From positions 4,612,976 through 4,676,975 of the forward strand of contig NZ_CP060725.1 of assembly GCF_003797775.2 (NCBI RefSeq): a DNA stretch of 64,000 nucleotides. The letters are read 5' to 3'. The translations under genes and the position numbers were made by a program. Positions 35,035 to 44,143 of this stretch are shown here, piece after piece. The stretch's first letter is position 1. The number at the start of each line of letters is the position of its first letter. Below the pieces are notes generated by a model that saw only the letters and a list, made by a program, of their open reading frames with translations, did not search any database and had not been told where the DNA came from. This DNA is from Sphingopyxis sp. OPL5. Its GTDB lineage: Bacteria; Pseudomonadota; Alphaproteobacteria; Sphingomonadales; Sphingomonadaceae.

Positions 35035-35520
35035 CTAATCCGCCGCGGCGACGAAGCGCGCGCCCGCGCGGTCCTTTTCGGTCGTCGCGGGGTCGAAGAT
35101 CATCCCGTTCATCGCGATATAGACCCCGGGCGGCAGCGTCTGCGCGGCGGCGAGCGCGAAGCCGACGTTGAACTCGGCATCGCTCGCGCGCACCGACGCG
35201 GGCTGCATCGAACCGGTCATCACGATCGTCTTGCCCGCGATTCCCGCGAGCACCCGGCCGGTGACCACCATCGTGTCGGTGCCATGGGTGACGAGGATAT
35301 GCGACGCGGCGCTTTCTTCGACCGCCGCGCGGATCGCGGCGCGGTCGGCGTCGTCGAGCTCGAGGCTGTCCTTGCGCATCAACTGGGTGACGCGGTGCGG
35401 GACATGGACATTATTCTCGCGCAGCATGTCGGGGATCGCCGCCGGGCCGATCTGGAACTCGGACAGCGCGTCGAAATAGACCTTGTCGATCGTCCCGCCG
35501 GTGGTGAAGATTTCGATCAA
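35035..35520 (-). CDS. Short asparaginase-domain protein
   Basis: A 161-residue protein matching only the N-terminal catalytic domain of type I/II asparaginases. It has FTTGGTIDKVYFD with the nucleophilic Thr, VTHGTDTMVVTG with the second catalytic Thr/Asp pair, and TGSMQPASVR. Full asparaginases have about 330 residues with a second domain that completes the active site. Half-length versions occur as intact genes in many proteobacteria, and no remnant of the second half follows, so I do not call it a pseudogene. The start is TTG at 35520 (MIEIFTTGG), since no ATG precedes the conserved motif closely. Confidence 0.85.
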   Translation of the reverse strand: MIEIFTTGGTIDKVYFDALSEFQIGPAAIPDMLRENNVHVPHRVTQLMRKDSLELDDADRAAIRAAVEESAASHILVTHGTDTMVVTGRVLAGIAGKTIVMTGSMQPASVRASDAEFNVGFALAAAQTLPPGVYIAMNGMIFDPATTEKDRAGARFVAAAD

Positions 35521-35538
35521 CGCGCTGTCTCCTGCACT

Positions 35539-35612
35539 CCGTTCGTGTCGAGCGAAGTCGAGACACGTTGGCGCCGCGCCTTGCGTCCCTCGACTTCGCT
35601 CGGGACGAACGG
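35539..35612. repeat. Sphingomonad-type palindromic intergenic repeat
   Basis: An imperfect inverted repeat with arms at 35539-35563 and 35588-35612 centred on the words tcgagcgaagtcgaga and ctcgacttcgctcg. It fills most of the gap between lysS and the asparaginase gene, whose transcripts run the same way. Elements containing gtcgagcgaagtcgagac are familiar as dispersed repeats in sphingomonad genomes. Confidence 0.7.
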
Positions 35613-35626
35613 ATAGGGAAGGCTTC

Positions 35627-37231
35627 TCATGCTCCCAAAGCCTCGGCGATCAGCCGCCGCGTGTTGTCGATGCCGAACAGCGCGATGAAGCTGCCCATGC
35701 GCGGCCCGGCGCTCGATCCGAGCAAAGTCTCGTACAGCGCCTTGAACCAGTCGCGCAGGTTTTCAAAACCATAGGCTTCGTTCTTGCCGATCTCGTACAC
35801 GATATTCTGGATATCGTCGGCCGAGGCGTCCGCCGGCAGCGCCGCCAGCTTCGCGTCGAGGTCGGCGAGCGCCGCACCCTCGCCGCCCACCGGCTTGCGG
35901 CGGCTCAACGTCGGCGCGACATAGTCGCGGTTATACGCCATCGCATTGTCGATCAGCCGATCGAGTTCGGGATAGGTCGCCGCATTGGCACCGTCGACAT
36001 ATTGGCCGAGGTAGCGCCAGATCTGTTCCTTCGACGCATCGGCGCCCATCACCCCGACGAGGTTGAGCAGCAGCCCGAAGGTCACCGGCAATTGGTCCGC
36101 CGGCACCGCCTCGCTGCGCGCGACATGGACATGATGCACGGGGTTGCCGAGCTTCTTGTCGCCTTCCTGCGCGGGATAATTGCCACGCATCTGCAGATAT
36201 TCGTCGACCGCCTTGGGGATCACACCGATGTGCAGCTGCTTCGCGGCCTTGGGCTCGCGATAGGCGAAGAAGGCGAGGCTCTCCTCGCTGCCATAGCTCA
36301 GCCATTGCTCGAGGCTCAGGCCATTGCCCTTCGACTTCGAAATCTTCTCGCCCTTTTCGTCGAGGAACATTTCGTAGATCAGCCCTTCGGGCTTTTGCCC
36401 GCCGATCGCGCGCGCGATTTTGCCCGACTGCACGCCGCTGTCGGTCAGGTCCTTGCCGTACATTTCGTAATCGACGCCCAAGGCGACCCAGCGCATCGCC
36501 CAGTCGACCTTCCACTGCAGCTTGGCGCCGCCGCCGAGGACCGAATGGGTGATCGTCTGACCCTCATCCTCGAACGACACGAGGCCCTTGTCGGCATCGA
36601 CGACGGTCACCGGCACCTGCAGCACGATGCCCGAGGTCGGGCTGACCGGCAGGATCGGCGAATAGGTCGCGGCGCGCTCGGCGCGCAGCGTCGGCAGCAT
36701 GATGTCGAGAATATCCTGATTGTGGCGCAGGATCGTCTTCAGCGCCTCGTCGAATGCCCCGGACTTGTAGCGCTCGGTCGAGCTGACAAATTCATAATCG
36801 AAGCCGAACCGGTCGAGAAACTCGCGCAGCATCGCATTGTTATGATGCGCAAAACTCTCATACTTGCCGAACGGGTCGGGAATGTCGGTGAGCGGCTTGC
36901 CCAGATAGGCGGTCAGCATTTCCTTTTGCGGGACATTGTCGGGCACCTTGCGCAGCCCGTCCATGTCGTCGCTGAACGCGACGAGGCGCGTCGGTGCACC
37001 GCCGGTCAGCGCCTCATAGGCGCGGCGGACCATCGTCGTGCGCAGCACTTCGTTGAAGGTGCCGATATGCGGCAGGCCCGAGGGACCATAGCCGGTCTCG
37101 AACAGCACGGGATCGCCACCAGGCTTGCCCTGCGGATAGCGTTTGACCAGCTTGCGCGCTTCCTCGAACGGCCAGGCCTTGGACGTCAACGCGGGTTCGC
37201 GCAGGGCGGGATCGAGATGCAGGTCGGTCAT
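35627..37231 (-). CDS. lysS: Lysyl-tRNA synthetase, class I
   Basis: A 534-residue class I LysRS, the archaeal-type enzyme that alphaproteobacteria use instead of the class II form. The HIGH-like motif is SGLPHIGTFNEV (about residues 50-61), the KMSKS-like motif KISKSKGNGLS (about 293-303). The length fits the class. It charges tRNA-Lys in the cytoplasm. A palindromic repeat follows it before the asparaginase gene. Confidence 0.96.
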   Translation of the reverse strand: MTDLHLDPALREPALTSKAWPFEEARKLVKRYPQGKPGGDPVLFETGYGPSGLPHIGTFNEVLRTTMVRRAYEALTGGAPTRLVAFSDDMDGLRKVPDNVPQKEMLTAYLGKPLTDIPDPFGKYESFAHHNNAMLREFLDRFGFDYEFVSSTERYKSGAFDEALKTILRHNQDILDIMLPTLRAERAATYSPILPVSPTSGIVLQVPVTVVDADKGLVSFEDEGQTITHSVLGGGAKLQWKVDWAMRWVALGVDYEMYGKDLTDSGVQSGKIARAIGGQKPEGLIYEMFLDEKGEKISKSKGNGLSLEQWLSYGSEESLAFFAYREPKAAKQLHIGVIPKAVDEYLQMRGNYPAQEGDKKLGNPVHHVHVARSEAVPADQLPVTFGLLLNLVGVMGADASKEQIWRYLGQYVDGANAATYPELDRLIDNAMAYNRDYVAPTLSRRKPVGGEGAALADLDAKLAALPADASADDIQNIVYEIGKNEAYGFENLRDWFKALYETLLGSSAGPRMGSFIALFGIDNTRRLIAEALGA

Positions 37232-37287
37232 GGGCCGCCCATAGCGGGAAGCGGCGGCCGCGCGAAAGGCAAAAATGCGCCGAACCG

Positions 37288-37312
37288 CTCCCCTCTCCCC
37301 AAGGGAGGGGAG
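37288..37312. terminator. Short G/C hairpin between lysS and the DUF4199 gene
   Basis: A perfect 8-bp stem, ctcccctc (37288-37295) with gaggggag (37305-37312), lies just past the DUF4199 stop. No T-run follows, so it may be a weak terminator or a fragment of the dispersed ctcccc-type repeat seen elsewhere in this window. Confidence 0.45.
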
Positions 37313-37317
37313 GTCGA

Positions 37318-37854
37318 TCAGTCGCGCGGCTGGGTCGCGGGCAGGAAGCTGCTCCGGCGCAGCAGCGCCGCCGACACGAGCGACACCAGCAGCGCGACGG
37401 GCAATATCTCGGTCAGGGTCAGCGCCATGCGGAACAACGGATTCTTATACTGCTCCGCCATCGCTCCCATTTCGGCAGAGAATTTCGTGATCTCGGCCGC
37501 CGACTTGCCCGCCGCGCGCATGTCCGCGATGCTCGTGGCGATATAATCGGTCATGAAGGTCCCGCCGGTCCGCCACATATAGAGTTCCCAGCCGAGGATG
37601 TAGAAGAGCGATGCGACCAGCCCGATGCCCAGTCCGATCCCGAACGCCTTCCAGAAGCCGATCACCCCGCCCAGGTTGACGTCGCGATAGCGCTTCACGC
37701 CGACGAAGACGAACAGCAACGCGACCAGCATCGACAGATAGCCCGCGACCATGCCCATCGTGCCGTGGTCGGCGACGACGGTGATGCTGATAAACATGCC
37801 GAAAATGACGATGACGCCCGCGATGGCGCCGTAAACCGCGATGATCCTGCCCAT
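37318..37854 (-). CDS. DUF4199 family membrane protein
   Basis: A 178-residue DUF4199 protein with four likely membrane helices: about residues 4-24, 34-52, 69-90 and 142-163. YRDVNLGGVIGFWKAFGIGLGI is the conserved central region, where a loop leads into the third helix. The function of the family is not known. It lies about 100 bases after a gene for a membrane-bound LuxR-type regulator on the same strand, and the two recur together, suggesting a joint sensing role (inference). Confidence 0.82.
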   Translation of the reverse strand: MGRIIAVYGAIAGVIVIFGMFISITVVADHGTMGMVAGYLSMLVALLFVFVGVKRYRDVNLGGVIGFWKAFGIGLGIGLVASLFYILGWELYMWRTGGTFMTDYIATSIADMRAAGKSAAEITKFSAEMGAMAEQYKNPLFRMALTLTEILPVALLVSLVSAALLRRSSFLPATQPRD

Positions 37855-37951
37855 GACCTGTCTCCCCAAAGGATGAATGCCATGCGGGATGGACCCGAAC
37901 AACGGCCGAAATCCATCGCCCAAACGGGTGATTGGGGGGCATCGTCCGAAT

Positions 37952-38362
37952 TTACGGCAGGATGTCGAGCGTCCGCGCCTTCTGCACCGCCTGGGTCCGG
38001 CTGGCGACCTCCAGCTTTTCATAAAGCCGGGCGATATGGGTCTTCACCGTGTTCGGCGAAATATCGAGGTGCCGCGCGATGACCTTGTTGGCGTGGCCCG
38101 CCGCGAGCATGGCCAGCACTTCGCATTCGCGCGCGCTGATCCCCAGCGCCGCGATCGCGGCGTCGTTGCGCACAAAGGGCTGGCGCGGCCGCGCGGTGAG
38201 CCGGTTGCCGACCCATATACCAAGCGCCACGCACAGGACGGCGATGCACAGGATATAGAATTCGCTCGACCAGCGATGGACGACATGTTTGTAGTTCAGC
38301 CACTCGAGCAGGAAAGCCGCCGCCGCGAGCGCGATGCCATAGAGGATGATCGGGCGGACCAT
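37952..38362 (-). CDS. LuxR-type HTH regulator with two membrane helices
   Basis: A 136-residue protein. Two membrane helices (about residues 3-20 and 33-52) precede a LuxR/NarL DNA-binding domain (about 70-132). ISARECEVLAMLAAGHANKV leads into the helix-turn-helix, and ISPNTVKTHIARLYEKLEV carries the recognition helix. It lacks a receiver or PAS domain, so signal input must come through the membrane part or a partner. The neighbouring DUF4199 membrane protein is the obvious candidate. A membrane-tethered regulator of this small size is unusual. The ATG at 38362 was chosen because it precedes the first helix directly. Confidence 0.87.
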   Translation of the reverse strand: MVRPIILYGIALAAAAFLLEWLNYKHVVHRWSSEFYILCIAVLCVALGIWVGNRLTARPRQPFVRNDAAIAALGISARECEVLAMLAAGHANKVIARHLDISPNTVKTHIARLYEKLEVASRTQAVQKARTLDILP

Positions 38363-38470
38363 GGCGCATGGTAAACCATTCTCGCCCCCTGCTTGCAACA
38401 TGGCCGGAACGTCCCGGGGCGACACAAGATCGTTACCGGAAAATTTACCATCTTTGCCTAGCCTCGCGGC

Positions 38471-38842
38471 ATGACCAGCATCACCCCCCGCAATCCGCGC
38501 CAGCATGCGCGCACCGCCGTATCGCTCGACGTCGTCGTCAACGGCGTGCTCAACATGGTCGAGGGCCGGATCACCGACCTGTCCGAGGGCGGCGCGCGGA
38601 TCGAGGGCGGCGTGATCCTGCCGGTGCGCTCGCGCTGCGAAATCCATTATGGCGGCCAGACGGTCTATGCGATCGTGATGTGGACCGAAGTCGACCGCAT
38701 GGGGCTGCGCTTTCCCTACGAACTCGTCGACGGCCCGCTCTACAACGCCCTCGACCGCGCGCGGGGCACCTGGCCGAGCGAGCCGGCGCAGGTGTTTCGC
38801 AGCATGCGCCCGACGACCTTTGGGCGGCGCGGATTGAACTGA
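38471..38842 (+). CDS. PilZ domain protein
   Basis: A 123-residue single-domain PilZ protein, a c-di-GMP receptor class. RQHARTAVSLDVVVNG (about residues 10-25) has the RxxxR motif and ITDLSEGGARIEGG (about 34-47) the D/NxSxxG motif, so ligand binding looks intact. It stands alone between the LuxR gene and the helicase. The target is unknown; motility or envelope regulation is the usual role. Confidence 0.9.
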   Translation: MTSITPRNPRQHARTAVSLDVVVNGVLNMVEGRITDLSEGGARIEGGVILPVRSRCEIHYGGQTVYAIVMWTEVDRMGLRFPYELVDGPLYNALDRARGTWPSEPAQVFRSMRPTTFGRRGLN

Positions 38843-38895
38843 ACGGACCGAAGGGCCGGTATCTGGCGTTAGCTGTCGTTCGAACCTCTCACTTC

Positions 38896-38965
38896 GTCAT
38901 CCCCGCGAAAGCGGGGACCCAGCGAGCCGGCGTTGCTACTGGGTCCCCGCTTTCGCGGGGATGAC
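38896..38965. repeat. Large perfect palindromic repeat
   Basis: Two perfect 27-base arms (38896-38922 and 38939-38965) face each other across a 16-base loop. The arms contain ccccgcgaaagcgggg, a well-known alphaproteobacterial REP-like word. It follows the PilZ gene and may also terminate its transcript. Confidence 0.85.
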
Positions 38966-39047
38966 AATTATGAGACCTTCCCTCCCCACCCCAAAATCAC
39001 CACCACCGCGCCTTGCCGCGTTCCTCTTTTGTCCTTAGCTTGGGGCG

Positions 39048-41762
39048 ATGACCGCTCCCCTTCCCCTGCCCGCGATTTATGCGAGCCATGTCGGCATCTG
39101 GCTGGCCGATGCGCAAGGCCATGCGCGCCGCGTCGATCGGGGCGAGGCGATCGCGGCGGTTGCAGGCACGCCGCATATCCTGCTCGGCGCGCCGCTGACC
39201 GGCGACCGGCTCGGCTATCCCGACCTATCGGGGCTCGACCTGCTCGAACTCTTCGCTTTCCTTTATCCGGCGCGCTTCGCGGTGCCGACGCCTGCGGGGA
39301 TCGCCGCTGCGCTGGACCTCGACGCGCCCAAGGTCGAGGCCGATGTCGCGGCGTTCCTGCCGCACGCCGCCGCCGCGATGCTCGCGAGCCTCGACGACCC
39401 CGACTGGCCCGAGCGCGAAGGCGCCTGGCACGGGCTGCAGGCGCTGGCGCGCCAGCGCTGGCCCTGGGCGTCGTTGATCCAACGCCAGGCCGCGCCCGAA
39501 CGCGACGAACGCTGGCTGTTCGCGCGGCTGCCCGAATGGGAGGAACAGCCGCCGCGCGGGCAACCGCGGCAGGTGACGATCAACGCCGACGACGTGACCA
39601 CGCGGCTCGACCGGCTGACCGGCGACGGCGCCGAACGCCGCACCGGCCAGCAGGATTATGCCCGCTCCGTCGCGAGCATTTTCGCCCCGCGCGAACGCAA
39701 GGATGCGCCGCAGATGCTTGTCGCCGAGGCGGGCACCGGGATCGGCAAGACTTTGGGCTATCTCGCGCCCGCGAAACAATGGATCGACCAGTCGGCGGGT
39801 GCGGTGTGCATCTCGACCTTCACCAAGGCGCTGCAACGCCAGCTGGCGCGCGAGACCGAGCGGCTCTACCCCGACCCCGCGACCCACCGCGAAAAGGTTG
39901 TGGTGCGCAAGGGTCGCGAAAATTACCTCTGCCTGCTCAACCTCGAAGATGCGTTGCAAGGCGGCTTTTCGGGCCGGGCCGCGATCCTTGCGCAGCTCGT
40001 CGCGCGCTGGGCGGCGTACAGCCGCGACGGCGACATGGTCGGCGGCGACCTGCCCGGCTGGCTGCCCGCGCTGTTCCGCCGCAACGGCACCACGGCGCTG
40101 ACCGACCGGCGCGGCGAATGCATCTATGCGGGCTGCCCGCATTTCCGCAAATGCTTCATCGAACGCTCGGCGCGCGCAGCGGGCCAGGCCGATATCATCA
40201 TCGCCAACCATGCGCTGACGATGGTGCAGGCGGCGCGCCCGCGCGACGGCGGGGCGCCGGCAACGCGGCTGATCTTCGACGAGGGCCATCATCTGTGGGA
40301 CGCCGCCGACAGCATGTTCGCCGCTGCGCTGACCGGGCAGGAAGCGATCGAGATCCATCGCTGGATCCTCGGCCCCGAAGGCAAATCGCGCGGGCGGCGG
40401 CGCGGGCTGGCGGCGCGGCTCGCCGATGTCGCGAGCTATGACGAGGCGGGCGACAAGGCGATCCAGGCGGCGATCCACGCCGCGGGCGAGCTACCCGGCG
40501 ACGGCTGGCTCGCCCGCCTCGCCGAAAACGCCCCCTGGGGGGCGATAGAGCGGCTGCTCGCGGCGGTGCGCGGGCAGGTCTATGCACGCGGCGTCGATGC
40601 CAAGGGCGACAGCGGCTACGGCCTCGAAACCGAACTCGCCGACCCCGACGCCGAACTGGTCGCCGCCGCCGCGAGCGCGGGCGACGCGATCGAGGCCTTG
40701 CTTCGCCCGCTGATGGCGCTCGGCAAAAGGCTCGACGCGCTGGTCGACGATCCGCCCGACTGGCTCGACGGCCAGGCGCGCGCGCGCGTCGATGGCGCGC
40801 GGCACAGCCTCGGTAACCGGATCGATACGCTGGGGGCCTGGCTGTCCTTGCTCGGGCGCGTCGGCGGTCCCGCCGATCCCGATTTCGTCGACTGGCTCGC
40901 GGTGAACCGCATCGACGGACGCGAGGTCGATGCCGGCTTGCACCGTCACTGGCTCGACCCCGCCAAGCCGATCGCCGACATCGTCTATCGCCCCGCGCAG
41001 GGCGTCCTCGTCACTTCGGCGACGCTGCGCGGCGCGAACGACTGGCACGACGCCGACATCCGCACCGGCGCGCGGCACATGGACGGCGGGGTGCAGCATT
41101 TCGCGGTGCCGAGCCCGTTCGATTATGCGCGCCAGTCGGAGGTGCTGATCGTCACCGACATCGCGCGCGGCGACCTGCCCGCGCTCGCCGGCGCGTACAG
41201 CCGGTTGATCGAGGCATCGGGCGGCGGCGCGCTCGGGCTGTTCAGCGCGATCAGGCGGCTGCGCATCGTCCATGCGCGCATCGCCGACCGGCTCGCGCGA
41301 GCGGGGCTGCCGCTCTACGCGCAGCATGTCGATCCGCTCGACACCGGTACGCTCGTCGATATCTTCCGCGCCGACCCGCATGCGTCGCTGCTCGGCACCG
41401 ACGCCTTGAGGGATGGCGTCGACGTGCCCGGCGATTCGCTGCGGCTGGTGGTGATGGAGGGGGTGCCCTGGCCGCGCCCGACGATATTGCACGCGGCACG
41501 CCGCGCCGCGCAGGGCGGCGCGCGCTACGACGACATGGTGATCCGCGGCCGCATCGCGCAGGCGTTCGGGCGGCTGATCCGGCGCAGCGACGATTTCGGC
41601 CAGTTCGTCATGCTGTCGCCCAGCTTCCCCTCGCGCCTGCTTTCGGCCTTCCCGCCGGGCACCCCGATCCGCCGCCTGCCGCTCGACGAAGCGGTCAACC
41701 ATGTCGCGGCGGCGAATGTCGAGCGCAGAAAAAGCGCATATCCCGCCTTTTCACCGTCATAA
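39048..41762 (+). CDS. DinG/XPD-like ATP-dependent DNA helicase
   Basis: A 904-residue superfamily 2 helicase. Walker A is EAGTGIGKTLGYLAPA (about residues 227-242). Iron-sulfur cluster cysteines occur in GECIYAGCPHFRKCF with another Cys in ENYLCLL. The DEAH-type motif is FDEGHHLWDAA. Late motifs include LLGTDALRDGVDVPG and GRLIRRSDDFG. The approximately 220-residue N-terminal extension resembles the N-terminal region of the alphaproteobacterial DinG-like helicases. It should unwind D-loops, R-loops or damaged forks. It is followed by sixA after about 60 bases. Confidence 0.9.
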   Translation: MTAPLPLPAIYASHVGIWLADAQGHARRVDRGEAIAAVAGTPHILLGAPLTGDRLGYPDLSGLDLLELFAFLYPARFAVPTPAGIAAALDLDAPKVEADVAAFLPHAAAAMLASLDDPDWPEREGAWHGLQALARQRWPWASLIQRQAAPERDERWLFARLPEWEEQPPRGQPRQVTINADDVTTRLDRLTGDGAERRTGQQDYARSVASIFAPRERKDAPQMLVAEAGTGIGKTLGYLAPAKQWIDQSAGAVCISTFTKALQRQLARETERLYPDPATHREKVVVRKGRENYLCLLNLEDALQGGFSGRAAILAQLVARWAAYSRDGDMVGGDLPGWLPALFRRNGTTALTDRRGECIYAGCPHFRKCFIERSARAAGQADIIIANHALTMVQAARPRDGGAPATRLIFDEGHHLWDAADSMFAAALTGQEAIEIHRWILGPEGKSRGRRRGLAARLADVASYDEAGDKAIQAAIHAAGELPGDGWLARLAENAPWGAIERLLAAVRGQVYARGVDAKGDSGYGLETELADPDAELVAAAASAGDAIEALLRPLMALGKRLDALVDDPPDWLDGQARARVDGARHSLGNRIDTLGAWLSLLGRVGGPADPDFVDWLAVNRIDGREVDAGLHRHWLDPAKPIADIVYRPAQGVLVTSATLRGANDWHDADIRTGARHMDGGVQHFAVPSPFDYARQSEVLIVTDIARGDLPALAGAYSRLIEASGGGALGLFSAIRRLRIVHARIADRLARAGLPLYAQHVDPLDTGTLVDIFRADPHASLLGTDALRDGVDVPGDSLRLVVMEGVPWPRPTILHAARRAAQGGARYDDMVIRGRIAQAFGRLIRRSDDFGQFVMLSPSFPSRLLSAFPPGTPIRRLPLDEAVNHVAAANVERRKSAYPAFSPS

Positions 41763-41821
41763 GATTGCGGCACAAGGCCAGCGAACACGGGGAAGAAGCG
41801 CGGGGCGCGCGGGGAGAAATT

Positions 41822-42367
41822 TTGAAGACGTTGACGATCCTGCGCCATGCCAAATCGGGTTGGGACGTACAGGTCGAGCGCGATTTCGACCGCCCGATCA
41901 ACGCCCGCGGCCGGCGCGGCGCCGAACTGATCGGTCAGTGGCTGAAGCGCCAGAGCCTGCCGATCGACCGCATCATCGCCTCGCCCGCCGTGCGGGTCAC
42001 CGAAACGCTCGACCTGTTCCAGCCCGCCGCGGGTCTTGACGCGATCGAGCCGCATTGGGACCGCCGCATCTATCTCGCCTCGGCGGCGACGCTGATCGAC
42101 ACCATCCGCGACACCGGGCGCGATGCCGACCATCTGCTGATCGCGGGGCATAATCCGGGGCTGGAAGACCTGATCCTCGAACTGGTGCCCGAAAGCGACG
42201 ACGACGCGCTGCGCGCCAAGGTCGAAGAAAAATTGCCGACCTCGGCGATGGCGCGGCTGGAAATCGATATCGCCGACTGGCGCGACCTCGACGTCCGGCA
42301 GGCGCGCTTCGTCCAGTTCATCCGCCCGCGCGACCTCGACCCCACGCTGGGTCCGGCAATCGATTAG
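41822..42367 (+). CDS. SixA-like histidine phosphatase
   Basis: A 181-residue phosphohistidine phosphatase-like protein. TILRHAKSGW (about residues 5-14) has the catalytic RHA box, and IAGHNPGLEDL (about 112-122) holds the second catalytic histidine. E. coli SixA acts on phospho-histidine proteins such as NPr; the target here is unknown. There is no ATG near the conserved start. The TTG at 41822 follows GGGGAGA at good spacing and was chosen. It converges on the MerR gene with a 4-base overlap. Confidence 0.9.
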   Translation: MKTLTILRHAKSGWDVQVERDFDRPINARGRRGAELIGQWLKRQSLPIDRIIASPAVRVTETLDLFQPAAGLDAIEPHWDRRIYLASAATLIDTIRDTGRDADHLLIAGHNPGLEDLILELVPESDDDALRAKVEEKLPTSAMARLEIDIADWRDLDVRQARFVQFIRPRDLDPTLGPAID

Positions 42368-42735
42368 ATCAAGACCTCGATCGCGGTCGCCAACCGCTGG
42401 CGCAGCGCGATCAGGTCGGCCACCGGAACGCCGGCCTTCCCGGCCGCGGCGGGCGTCGGCGATGGCTTGGCAGGTGCGACGTCGCCGCTGTCGGACAACG
42501 CCTTGCGCGCGCCTTCGACCGTATAGCCCTTCACATGCAGCAAATCGTGGATCTTGCCCGCGAGCGCGACATCCTCGGCGCGGTAATAACGGCGGCGGCC
42601 GGAACGCTGCAGCGGCCTCAATTCGGGGAAACGCGTTTCCCAATAACGCAGCACATGCGTGGGCACGCCGATCCGGTCCGCCAGCTCGCCGATCGCGAGC
42701 ATGGCGCCGGCGGCCTTGCCGTCATCCTGCGCCAT
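42364..42735 (-). CDS. MerR family transcriptional regulator
   Basis: A 123-residue MerR-type regulator. LAIGELADRIGVPTHVLRYW (about residues 13-32) is the helix-turn-helix, and RRRYYRAEDVALAGKIHDL the wing and second helix. The C terminus lacks cysteines typical of metal-sensing MerR proteins. A MerR gene right behind ihfA is standard in alphaproteobacteria. It lies 2 bases after the ihfA stop, so it is cotranscribed. The effector is unknown. Confidence 0.9.
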   Translation of the reverse strand: MAQDDGKAAGAMLAIGELADRIGVPTHVLRYWETRFPELRPLQRSGRRRYYRAEDVALAGKIHDLLHVKGYTVEGARKALSDSGDVAPAKPSPTPAAAGKAGVPVADLIALRQRLATAIEVLI

Positions 42736-42737
42736 GA

Positions 42738-43031
42738 TTACCCGCCCGCGACGCGGCCACGCATCGACTGGCTGGCGCGAAAGGTCATGACCCGGCGCGG
42801 GAGAATCGGCACTTCGACGCCGGTCTTGGGATTGCGGCCGATGCGCTGCGCCTTGTCGCGCAGGACGAAGGTGCCGAAGCCCGAAATCTTCACATTCTGG
42901 CCCTCGGCCAGCGCGTCGGACATGTGGTCGAGGATCGATTCGACGATCGTCGCCGCCTCGTTGCGCGACAGTCCGACCAGATGATTGATCCGTGCCGCAA
43001 TGTCTGCGCGAGTAAGAGTCCCTGCCGCCAT
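42738..43031 (-). CDS. ihfA: Integration host factor subunit alpha
   Basis: A 97-residue HU/IHF-family protein starting [38 protein letters not shown] (about residues 48-67) is the DNA-binding arm base, and [19 protein letters not shown] the beta arm with the intercalating Pro. It bends DNA at specific sites. Position between fabH and merR matches other alphaproteobacteria. Confidence 0.95.
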   Translation of the reverse strand: MAAGTLTRADIAARINHLVGLSRNEAATIVESILDHMSDALAEGQNVKISGFGTFVLRDKAQRIGRNPKTGVEVPILPRRVMTFRASQSMRGRVAGG

Positions 43032-43177
43032 GATTGTCCCTCCCGTGACGAAGCAATGCCTAAACGGGTCCCGCCGGTCCCCCACCGTCACGAGTCCCGG
43101 ACGCCTATGTAACAAAAGCGAATTAATCCGCCAAACTGAAACGGATGGAGCGAGAAGTTAATGCGTCGGACGCAGGA

Positions 43178-44143
43178 TCAGACGCGCAGGACCGCGGCGC
43201 CCCAGGTAAAGCCGCCGCCCATCGCCTCGAGCACCACCAGATCGCCGCGCTTGATGCGTCCGTCGCGGACCGCGAGGTCGAGCGCCAGCGGCACCGACGC
43301 CGCCGATGTATTGGCGTGCTGGTCGACGGTCAGGACGACGCGTTCGGGCGGCAGGCCCAGCTTTTTGGCGGTGGCGTCGATGATCCGCTTGTTCGCCTGG
43401 TGCGGCACGACCCAGTCGATCTGGTCCGCCGACAGGCCGACATCGGCCATCACTTCGCCGAGCACCGACGCGAGGTTGGTCACCGCGTGGCGGAACACTT
43501 CGCGGCCCTGCATACGCACATGGCCGACGGTGCCGGTGGTCGAGGGGCCGCCATCGACATAGAGCATGTCGCAATATTTGCCCTCGGCATGGAGCCGCGT
43601 CGCGAGGATGCCGCGGTCGTCGTCGACATCCTTCGCCGACAGCACTACCGCGCCCGCCCCGTCGCCGAAGAGGACGCAGGTGGTGCGATCTTCCCAGTCG
43701 AGGATACGGCTGAAGGTTTCGCTGCCGATCACCAGCGCATGCTTGGCGGCGCCGGTGCGCAGCATCGAGTCGGCGACCGACACGGCATAAAGGAAGCCCG
43801 AACAGACCGCCGCGACGTCGAAGGCAATGCAGTCGGGCGCACCGAGGATCGCCTGGACCTTGGTCGCGCTGGCCGGAAAGGTGTTGTCGGGGGTCGCGGT
43901 CGCGACGATGATCAGGCCGATGTCGGCGGGCTCGAGGCCGGCGGCCTTCAACGCTTCCTGCGCCGCCAGCGCCCCCAGCGTCGCGGTCGTCTCGTCGGGT
44001 TCGGCAATATGACGAAAGCGGATGCCGGTGCGCTCGACGATCCATTCGTCGCTGGTATCGACCCGCTCCGCCAGTTCGGCGTTCGATACGCGGGTGCGCG
44101 GCAGCGCCGAGCCGGTCCCGGCCAGAATCGCGCGAAGAGTCAT
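43178..44143 (-). CDS. fabH: 3-oxoacyl-[acyl-carrier-protein] synthase III
   Basis: A 321-residue KAS III that starts fatty acid synthesis from acetyl-CoA and malonyl-ACP. The catalytic triad is visible: Cys in [10 protein letters not shown] (about residue 112), His in VPHQANKRI (about 248), and Asn in HANTSAAS (about 278). The start at 44143 ([15 protein letters not shown]) overlaps the plsX stop by 4 bases. Confidence 0.97.
   Translation of the reverse strand: MTLRAILAGTGSALPRTRVSNAELAERVDTSDEWIVERTGIRFRHIAEPDETTATLGALAAQEALKAAGLEPADIGLIIVATATPDNTFPASATKVQAILGAPDCIAFDVAAVCSGFLYAVSVADSMLRTGAAKHALVIGSETFSRILDWEDRTTCVLFGDGAGAVVLSAKDVDDDRGILATRLHAEGKYCDMLYVDGGPSTTGTVGHVRMQGREVFRHAVTNLASVLGEVMADVGLSADQIDWVVPHQANKRIIDATAKKLGLPPERVVLTVDQHANTSAASVPLALDLAVRDGRIKRGDLVVLEAMGGGFTWGAAVLRV

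Noticed and set aside
35035-35520. Asparaginase as a truncated pseudogene
   Set aside because: The frame is intact with all N-terminal motifs, there is no remnant of the C-terminal domain, and half-length family members are known as normal genes.
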